Shown here piece by piece: positions 57,946 through 64,000 of a stretch of 64,000 nt of DNA. Below the pieces are notes generated by a model. It worked only from the letters and a program-made list of their open reading frames with translations. It made no database searches and was not told the DNA's origin. This stretch comes from Eukaryota sp. TZLM1-RC (lineage: Eukaryota > Metamonada: BaSk clade), in NCBI GenBank assembly GCA_040285825.1, contig JAUPSS010000003.1, forward strand, positions 2,108,001 to 2,172,000. Direction: 5' to 3'. Both the position numbers and the translations under genes were made by a program. Within the stretch, counting starts at the first letter, position 1. Every line of letters starts with the position of its first letter.

Positions 57946-58440
57946 TTATAAAACAACTTTTAATTGCTGAGCTTTATCTATTATAATATACGTAGAAAGA
58001 CGGTCCACAGGACTACTATCAGGAAAAGCAGATACAAGAACGCTATTAAGCTGATCCAGCCTATTGGAGGGAGAAGTCATATTGTTGAAAATGTCTTCGA
58101 CAGATGGGACACTTAACACAGAAAGTGCAGAGTAGGAACAACAAAGGGTAAAAGTTTACTTTGAATAAGACAAGGTTGTTTTGTAGGTGGTGAAGAGTCC
58201 ATGCTAAATGATATGACAAAAAAGTTGGGCGATAAGAAAAAAAACGCCCAATTAATAGACGCCCAATTTTTGTGACGTCCAAAATTTAAAGAAACACGGT
58301 ATACCGTGCTTGATGAAAAATTAGGTGGAAAACAGTGGGAACAAATAAAATTGGGTGCAAATGAATATGGGATGTTCTGACAAAAATCCCAATATTGTTC
58401 AAATTTCTCCAAATCATTTGAACTTCGTATTGTTTCTTTT
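57946..58440. other. Region without recognised gene; two small palindromes
   Basis: No protein motif recognised. A hairpin TTGGGCG/CGCCCAA (58225-58231, 58245-58251) and a perfect 14-bp palindrome CACGGTATACCGTG (58295-58308) lie close together, possibly a miniature element or its scar. Confidence 0.4.
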
Positions 58441-58679
58441 ATGAATGACATTTCTATTTTTGGTTCTTTTGAGAGCATTTGTAGGGTTTCTGAAGGCATT
58501 GCTGCGAAATACAAAGACATTGGATTAGCATTGAATCCAGCAAAATGTCTCTTGATTGGAAGAACAAAACAATCTTTATTGATTGATGGTACTCAGATTT
58601 CCGTTATTAATTATGACCAACAAGCGTTCAAGTTTCTTGGATGTTGGTTAGGTAATTTGGATCAAATTTATTCCCAGTT
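58441..58679 (+). pseudogene. Diverged family B RT fragment
   Basis: ISIFGSFESICRVSEGIAAKYKDIGLALN, KCLLIGRTKQSL and FKFLGCWLGNLDQIYSQF match family B after the YMDD motif; the catalytic YMDD itself reads MND. It is clearly more diverged than other B copies, hence older. It is cut by a family E tail. Confidence 0.75.
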
Positions 58680-58893
58680 TGTTATCATATAGTGTTATTT
58701 ATTCAAACAAAAACAAACTATACGACAAGGTTAAAATTCCATGTCTTCATAACCCAAATCAGCCAAGAAGAATTGACTGGAAGTTTTTCTTTCATAAAAA
58801 CGTCCAAGAGATAACAAAGCTGAAGATAATAAGGGAACAACACCCTTGAAAATAGAAAATACAATTCTGTTTTGCCAAAAAACTCTTGTCAGA
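58680..58893 (-). pseudogene. Family E 3' end
   Basis: Minus strand: FWQNRIVFSIFKGVVPLL, LLSLGRFYERKTSS and end LGYEDMEF with TAA at 58733-58731, then a 3' UTR with TTGAATAAATAACAC. It is inserted between two parts of the diverged family B copy. It gives the intact form of the C-terminus that is interrupted at 55576-56466. Confidence 0.75.
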
Positions 58894-58912
58894 TCCCATA
58901 AATAATTGAATA

Positions 58913-59337
58913 GATGCCATGTGCGTAGACCCTTGCAATTCTTTTAACGAACATTTCATTAATTCAGATGTCAATAATCCTCTTCTTACTGGCGAAAAAA
59001 ATTGCTGAATATGCGAAACCCATTCCCTCAGTTAATGAAAATTCTCATGTCCAATATTAGTTAGGTCCCTTTGTTTTTTCCTTGCTCGGATTGTTAGGTA
59101 CCGCTGCTATGGCTTTTCTTCAGGATCTTGATGTAGTTGTAAACGAAAGAACTGAAAGAATTTTCAATCGTGTTAACTGGCAAAACAGGATTGTATTTTC
59201 TAGTTTTAAGAGATTGGTGAAATTATTTTCTGATTCACTGTCTTCTTTTGGGAAATTTTCTGAATATCTTTGACAATTAACTGTTTCGATGTAGAGGAGG
59301 TAGGTTTTGAGGATGTGGAGTTTTAGTTGTGTAACTG
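58913..59337 (+). pseudogene. Diverged family B RLE domain and 3' end
   Basis: DPCNSFNEHFINSDVNNPLLTGEK, then a shifted frame with LGLLGTAAMAFLQDLDVVV and FNRVNWQNRIVFSSFKR, and an end FEDVEF with TAG near 59325. Several indels. With 58441-58679 it is one old B copy. Confidence 0.75.
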
Positions 59338-59374
59338 ATGATTTTTTTATTCTTTATTCCATGAATAAACAAAA

Positions 59375-59406
59375 ATGATATACGTGTGCAAATTTGTGTT
59401 ATCCAT
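59375..59406 (+). repeat. 32-bp inverted repeat, left
   Basis: Begins ATGATATACGTGTGCAAATT; a perfect reverse complement lies at 62220-62251. It may be the left terminus of a DNA transposon of about 2.9 kb. Confidence 0.7.
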
Positions 59407-59457
59407 TTGTGATTTTCACTTTTAAAGAATAATCAGAAATTTTCGACCTCCTTATCT

Positions 59458-59772
59458 ATGTTTGGTCCTTCTTCATTACCACCTTTTCCTCTCACTTTTG
59501 ATGATTCATTCAACTTTTCGAATGCTCGGCAAACTTCTCCATCAACAGTTAATACATCAAGTCCAGAAAAACTGGCATCTGACATAGTTGATGAAGCCCC
59601 TTCTGCCGTTATTTCGCTTTTCCCCTTGTCTTCTTATGTTCCTCGGCCTGTTGACGTTGCTTTTTGCTTCTATTTCGAATGTCCAAGACTCTCACCAGTA
59701 ATCAATAACCGTTTCAAAGATCAACATTTGCGAAAAACTTTATATAAAACAACATATTGTCTAGTCAGTTAA
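59458..59772 (+). CDS. Conserved 104-codon ORF, copy 2
   Basis: Same product as 48895-49209 except D for N in DIVDEAP. It converges on the transposase and overlaps it by 12 bp. No domain recognised. Confidence 0.45.
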   Translation: MFGPSSLPPFPLTFDDSFNFSNARQTSPSTVNTSSPEKLASDIVDEAPSAVISLFPLSSYVPRPVDVAFCFYFECPRLSPVINNRFKDQHLRKTLYKTTYCLVS

Positions 59773-60561
59773 TGCATCTAACAACTTGGAACCAGGCCTT
59801 GAATAAGGAGAATCGACATTTCGTAGATCTATCCATCCACAGTGATTAAAAAATCCTCGACAGTCAAAGTCAACCAAACCTTTCAAAGCACAGTGTAAAG
59901 CACTTACTTGGACCTGTAGCATCTCAGGTTGTACAGTGTATATGGATTGTCCTTTGGGAGAACGACCATAGGAACGAGCATTGACTTGTGTTTTAAACGA
60001 AAGTTCATCAATAAAAACCAGTTGATGATGTAGTACAAGTCCAATGTCAAGCATATAATTAGTCTCAAACTTTGTTATAAGCAACAACTTCGCCCTTCGG
60101 ACAAGATTCTGGCACTTTTTGTATGAGTACCCATGTCTAACAAGTATTCTGTGAACAGTTGTTATGGAAATGGTTTTATCAAACTTAGAACGGACGAAAG
60201 AACGGATTTCTCGTAAGAAAGAAAGCGGATCCTTTTCAACGAAAGCTAGTAGTTCCTCTTCTTTTTCAGATGTCAAGATACACCGAGAATCATATGATAG
60301 GCAGTCTTCATCAGCAGATTCCTCCTCACTAACATAAAGACCGGCAAGTATCTTCTCCTGCCGTGTTTTGAGGGTTAGATAGTAGCTCACCCATTTACTG
60401 ATGGATGATTGTGAAATTGAAAATAGTTCAGCTGTTTGTCTTTGTGTACAACCAAGATAAAGATAGGTGTACACAGCTCTTACTTTGGTGTCTTCTGTGG
60501 GGCGTACAGACAGTGACTTAAGGTCAGGAGATGTCAAAAGAAGGTCAAAAGATAGCCCCAT
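59761..60561 (-). CDS. IS630/Tc1-like transposase, truncated, copy 2
   Basis: 266 codons, differing from 48106-48906 by a few substitutions (RAVYTY, FSISQ, AGLYV, SYDS, SEKEEE, KFDKT). Same two helix-turn-helix segments and VFIDELSF aspartate; same missing second and third acidic residues. Both copies being open and equally truncated means the shortened form existed before duplication. Confidence 0.8.
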   Translation of the reverse strand: MGLSFDLLLTSPDLKSLSVRPTEDTKVRAVYTYLYLGCTQRQTAELFSISQSSISKWVSYYLTLKTRQEKILAGLYVSEEESADEDCLSYDSRCILTSEKEEELLAFVEKDPLSFLREIRSFVRSKFDKTISITTVHRILVRHGYSYKKCQNLVRRAKLLLITKFETNYMLDIGLVLHHQLVFIDELSFKTQVNARSYGRSPKGQSIYTVQPEMLQVQVSALHCALKGLVDFDCRGFFNHCGWIDLRNVDSPYSRPGSKLLDALTD

Positions 60562-60632
60562 AAAAAAGGTCTAGAATTGTAGAGGTCTAGCATTGGATTC
60601 GACCGATATTCCTGAAAATTGTAAACCTCAAA

Positions 60633-61361
60633 AAAACATATTAAATTTTTCATGCTTAAAATTTGCTACACTGGAAGAATGACCCACATTTTGAGATCTT
60701 GTGCTCCTTCCATAGCATTAGATTTTTGTCGTTCTTTTAATTCATTGAGAACAGAATTTTTTGCTGATTTATTGGATGTAGAACCAGGAATGTTGAAAAG
60801 CCATTTATTTTCTTCAGCAAATTTGGGTGGTATTGGATTTACTAAGTCTTCAATTTTGTGTCAATCAGCATTCTTGGGTGGTGGCAAAAATTTTATTTAT
60901 GAATTTTCTCGTAGATTTTCTGATGATTCTCATCTGTTAGTTCCCAATTGCAGTCCCTATTTGTATGAGTTATCTTGTGAACTTGAAAAATTGCCGCCAC
61001 AAATTTGGACCAAATGTTTTCCTCAATCAATTCAAGAAATTCCAAACCGATCTCTTTTTAATTTACAGTTATGCTGTAAAAAGCTTCAACAAAAATTGTC
61101 AAAGATTTTTGAAAGCTTGGATTATGATGTTAGACTTGGCTTGGCCAAGAAAAAGAATCCCGCTTTTGCAAATCTTTTACAAGATCTGTGTGACAGTACT
61201 TCTTCTGCCTTAGTAACAACAATTCCACAAGTTTATGGTACTCTCTTAACCGATTCTGCTTGGACTCTCAATATGAGATTTCGTTCCTTTATCTGGCCTG
61301 ATAATTTACCTCATAATTTAATTTGTAAATGTTCTCGAGAAATTACAACTACTCATTTGTT
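60633..61361 (+). mobile_element. Family A internal fragment
   Basis: Frame 60652-61416 encodes thumb, connection and the start of the zinc ribbon (ICKCSREITTTHL). It begins at the recurrent CATATTAAATT break and ends inside the ribbon without a tail. ACCTCAAA occurs at 60625-60632 and 61362-61369 and could be an 8-bp TSD. Confidence 0.75.
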
Positions 61362-61428
61362 ACCTCAAATGTGCATAAACTTTCGACTTCACCTCTTCAA
61401 ACTTACAGAACCTTAACAACATCTTTTA

Positions 61429-61842
61429 TTACCTATCTGTTGGAACATGTAGAACGATTGTGCCCTTCCTGAAAACATATACCACATCTTGGCCTTCTTC
61501 TAGCCCCCTAGCACCCACAATGTCAGACGATTGTACAAGTTGAGGTTCGTTCAACTGTTGAACAATTGTTGCTTGTTGCTCACGTAAAACCTCTCTGAGC
61601 CTCATCAAATGAGCTTCAGTCAATTGGGCCGTTTCTGAAACAAATTCTCGAGATAGCTGTTGTCTAGTATCAACAGGGACGTCGCTGCCACAGGGCGGTA
61701 TTGAAGGTTCTGGATCAAGTATGATCCAATGAGAGTGAAATTGATCCACTTCCAAGGGAGTGCATGAGTATATTTGTTCCTTGACAATGTGAATACAAGG
61801 AATTCCCAGTGTTGTTGGTTCAACACAACAAAATTGTTCTCC
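61429..61842 (-). pseudogene. MULE-type transposase C-terminal remnant (SWIM zinc finger)
   Basis: Minus strand: CCVEPTTLGIPCIHIVKEQ followed by LEVDQFHSHWIILDPEP. This matches the C-terminal SWIM finger (C-x-C...C-x-H) and the following HxHW segment of MULE-like transposases. Residues after it are glutamine-rich, without known domain, to the stop at 61429. The frame is closed by a stop at 61843 and no upstream catalytic part is seen. Assignment is from motif pattern only. Confidence 0.55.
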
Positions 61843-62219
61843 CTAGTTGTTCACTGGTTGTACCATCATTTGTTTTAATTTTTTAATAATAAAATGGCTG
61901 ACCCTTTTTTTATTTTGATAAATAAGGGATTAGACAAAAGTTCGCAATCGACTGCACTGGTTTCGATACAGATTGTTTATCTGATTTCATCAAATTGGTA
62001 CATGACGTATTGTTCCCTTTGATTTTTCTGATTTATTAACAGCAAAGTACTGCTCTTTGGTTTAAATGTGAATTGCCAGAAACAGGTCAGAAGATGTTCC
62101 GATAGAGCCAACTTGTGAAGGTAATTGTGTTGTAAAAGTTGATGGCATCAACAGTAGAGTTGATCGATATAAGATGTGTGCACACAGATAGTAAAAATGC
62201 ACACGTATAACATTTGCAC
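61843..62219. other. Region with short repeats next to the right inverted repeat
   Basis: No gene recognised. From 62176 variants of TGCACACGTATAAC recur (62176-62219), continuing into the inverted repeat; such subterminal repeats often bind transposase. Confidence 0.45.
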
Positions 62220-62251
62220 ATGGATAACACAAATTTGCACACGTATATCAT
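62220..62251 (-). repeat. 32-bp inverted repeat, right
   Basis: Exact reverse complement of 59375-59406. Spacing outside to outside is 2877 bp. Confidence 0.7.
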
Positions 62252-62679
62252 CACCCATGAATAAATAATCGTGAAATTCAAAAAAAATAATTTCATTCGT
62301 TTTTTCATATCTAAAGTTGCCGAAACTTATTATTTACGGCTTTGCTTAATAACTCAACACCTTCTGCTATATTGCTTGATCCCGCATCATGTGTCGACTT
62401 TGTTCACGGTTTTCAATGCAATGATGCGATGGATAACACCCAGTCACCGCCAGTAACTGTTTCAAAAGAGAGTGGCATTCCTTCAATCCACAGTACATTC
62501 CATAGCTTGCCGTGGTTGTCAAGTCACAAGGAAAGTCGCTATACATTATTGATTGCAGTTGCAAGCAGCTTTCCTTCATAGACATTGTGAACTTAATCTA
62601 TTCACACATCAAGGAGCATTCTCTTCTGTCTTGATTTCACACCCAAACTACTGATTGCAATTGATACTCCTTTTTCGGA
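62252..62679. other. Region without recognised gene
   Basis: Short open frames on both strands without recognisable motifs (for example 62585-62367 minus, 73 codons). Confidence 0.4.
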
Positions 62680-63121
62680 TTGAATAACACTCTAAATACC
62701 ATTCTATTCAATAGTGAATCACTACAGTCCTTGGAAGATTCCTCGCTTATAGATTTGTTATCAGCAAAACCAGTTCCTTTCTTTCAACACTTATATGGGG
62801 AACTCCTTGGGGTTTTGTCTGATCTGAATTGCTTAAACACCATTCATAATCCATTAAACTCCATTTCAAGCAGAATCCAGGGATCTATTTCTATTATAGT
62901 TGCTCCACTCAGTTGCTCTTTATTCCAACAGCACTGCCAATGTTTTTTTCAACAACTATAGAGAAGAATGTCAGATTTGGAAATTTAAGCATTCTGAGAA
63001 TTGTGTTACAAGCTTGGGTAGTCGAAATAAGCACCACATAACACTCTTTGAGTTGGTTTTTTCTGGGGAAAACAATTCAGATACATTGTCAGAACTTTTT
63101 GGTCTTGATCAACAACAATAA
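62680..63121 (+). pseudogene. Unrecognised ORF in two overlapping frames
   Basis: Open 62680-62961 (no ATG at the start; FFQHLYGELLGVLSDL, LNTIHNPLNSISSRIQG) and then 62900-63121 (NVFFNNYREECQIWKFKHSE, stop TAA). They read as one broken protein with a frameshift around 62900-62960. No domain recognised; host or mobile-element origin cannot be told. Confidence 0.4.
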
Positions 63122-63697
63122 CAGAGCCCAACTATAAGAATATTACATTATATTGTTGACGATTTATATTTTGGGTGAAATAATTTATTTATTCTATTTA
63201 TTTAATAAAAAAAGACTGTATCTGTTATTCGTCAAAGATAAACAACCACCGAAGTACAATCAAACATCAAGAACTACGGTTGATTGAGACCAGAAGTCGT
63301 ATATATAAGTTACAAATGCTAAAACAATGGTAAAGAAATATTCTGAAATATATTATACTAAATTTACAATGTTAAATAGAAATCGTGGGACTAGGAAAAT
63401 TTTATTTAAATAAATGTTTATTTAGTATTTTACACAAAATAATGTTTTTTTCAATAAAATAATTTTATATGATAAAATTTTATTTTCAAAATATATCAAA
63501 ATTGTACAAACTTATTTCTGTGCAACATCAATGGTCAGTGATCATTGATGTTCTCTTCTGAGCTTTGAATATGGGAATAAGTAATATTGTAGATAATAAT
63601 TGCGCTATTGGTATCTCTGTTCCAGTAGATTCCATATTCACTGCTTTAACAATGTAACAACCCATATCAGGAAACCAATTTCGCAGCCTTATTAACA
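63122..63697. other. AT-rich region with one hairpin
   Basis: No gene recognised. A perfect 10-bp stem AACATCAATG/CATTGATGTT with a 9-nt loop lies at 63524-63552. Confidence 0.4.
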
Positions 63698-63873
63698 TTT
63701 TTTTAACTGAAATATTTATTGAGATAAGAAAAATCTATCTAGAATTCAATATCCTCCAAACAAGCGTCACTATTACTAAACCTACTCACAGCATGACGTT
63801 CATATTCTACACCAATAGCTAAACACGCCTTGGAAATCATTTTTGGAATAGAATTGAAAATGCAAAATACAAA
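63698..63873 (-). pseudogene. Family F RLE retrotransposon 3' end
   Basis: Minus strand: FVFCIFNSIPKMISKACLAIG, VEYERHAVSRF and end LEDIEF with TAG at 63741-63739, then CTCAATAAATATTTCAG and an A7 run (63704-63698). Both the protein end and the 3' UTR follow the pattern of families A, B and E, but the sequence is clearly different. Only 44 codons remain. Confidence 0.65.
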
Positions 63874-64000
63874 TTATTAACATTTTCAAGTTGCTGTTTT
63901 TGTTCCTTCAGTAGGTTTAATTTTTTCCTTGATTCTTTTTTCCCACAACTTTTTTCTTTTCATTCTCAAGTAATGAATCCAATTGTTCAAACATTTTGAT
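63874..64000. other. Edge of window, unassigned
   Basis: A lysine- and glutamate-rich short minus frame begins MFEQLDSLLENEKKK near 63995; too short to assign. Confidence 0.3.

Larger units (their letters stand above)
59407..60632 (-). mobile_element. IS630/Tc1-like transposase module, copy 2
   Basis: Reverse orientation relative to copy 1 at 48036-49260 and nearly identical. Here the left side is adjacent to the 32-bp inverted repeat, not to family A, which suggests this is the more original setting. The right side meets family A at exactly the same base as in copy 1. Confidence 0.7.

Noticed and set aside
61429-61755. A normal host gene for the glutamine-rich 108-codon frame
   Set aside because: The frame extends upstream without a start into a SWIM-type finger typical of MULE transposases and is closed by a stop; a remnant is more likely.
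63400-63480. AT-rich short inverted stretches near the right edge as a replication origin or scaffold site
   Set aside because: In DNA this AT-rich such stretches are expected by chance; nothing specific supports it.

Overview
The window is eukaryotic nuclear DNA, strongly AT-rich. The evidence is a tRNA-Tyr gene with a short intron, non-LTR retrotransposons with AATAAA-type 3' ends, and pogo/DDE_1, MULE and IS630/Tc1-like transposase remnants. The species cannot be read from the sequence. The mix of zinc-knuckle RT elements, pogo-like and MULE-type remnants would fit an early-diverging fungus, but some protists and invertebrates carry similar sets; this is a weak inference.

From 1 to about 55.5 kb almost every base belongs to non-LTR retrotransposons that encode one long protein: N-terminal CCHC zinc knuckle, a second C2C2 zinc finger, reverse transcriptase (RT), and a C-terminal zinc-ribbon plus restriction-like endonuclease (RLE). 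I separate six sibling families by their C-termini and 3' ends. A is dominant (ends FLDVDL). B ends FEDVEF. C ends VEEILV. D is seen only as RLE pieces. E and F are remnants at the right side. Copies lie in both orientations, inserted into each other, 5'-truncated, tandemly repeated and fused. Several insertions can be read base by base because their target-site duplications (TSDs) survive. The clearest is a full-length family A element at 29060-32554.

Layout: 1-3460 minus-strand A fragments in tandem; 3461-10290 plus-strand A/C chimera; 10308-16113 B and C pieces with a large A insertion; 16114-20037 minus A; 20046-25408 plus A/C chimera, a near-copy of the first 10 kb; 25409-38922 mixed A, B and C including in-frame A-B fusions; 38923-48030 minus-strand A and D tandem units; 48036-49260 an IS630/Tc1-like transposase module inside A; 49311-52730 a near full-length B; 52731-55575 a divergent A joined to D. 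From 55.6 kb the density falls: family E, an unidentified 349-bp insertion, tRNA-Tyr, a broken pogo-like transposase, diverged B and E pieces, a second copy of the transposase module enclosed by 32-bp inverted repeats, a MULE SWIM-finger remnant, and a family F tail at the right edge.

No host protein gene is recognisable. Most element ORFs are broken, often by one-base length changes in homopolymers, so either decay or assembly error must be considered before calling copies dead. The biological interest is the island itself: a self-nesting RLE retrotransposon cluster that could mark a centromere, a subtelomere or a safe-haven insertion zone.
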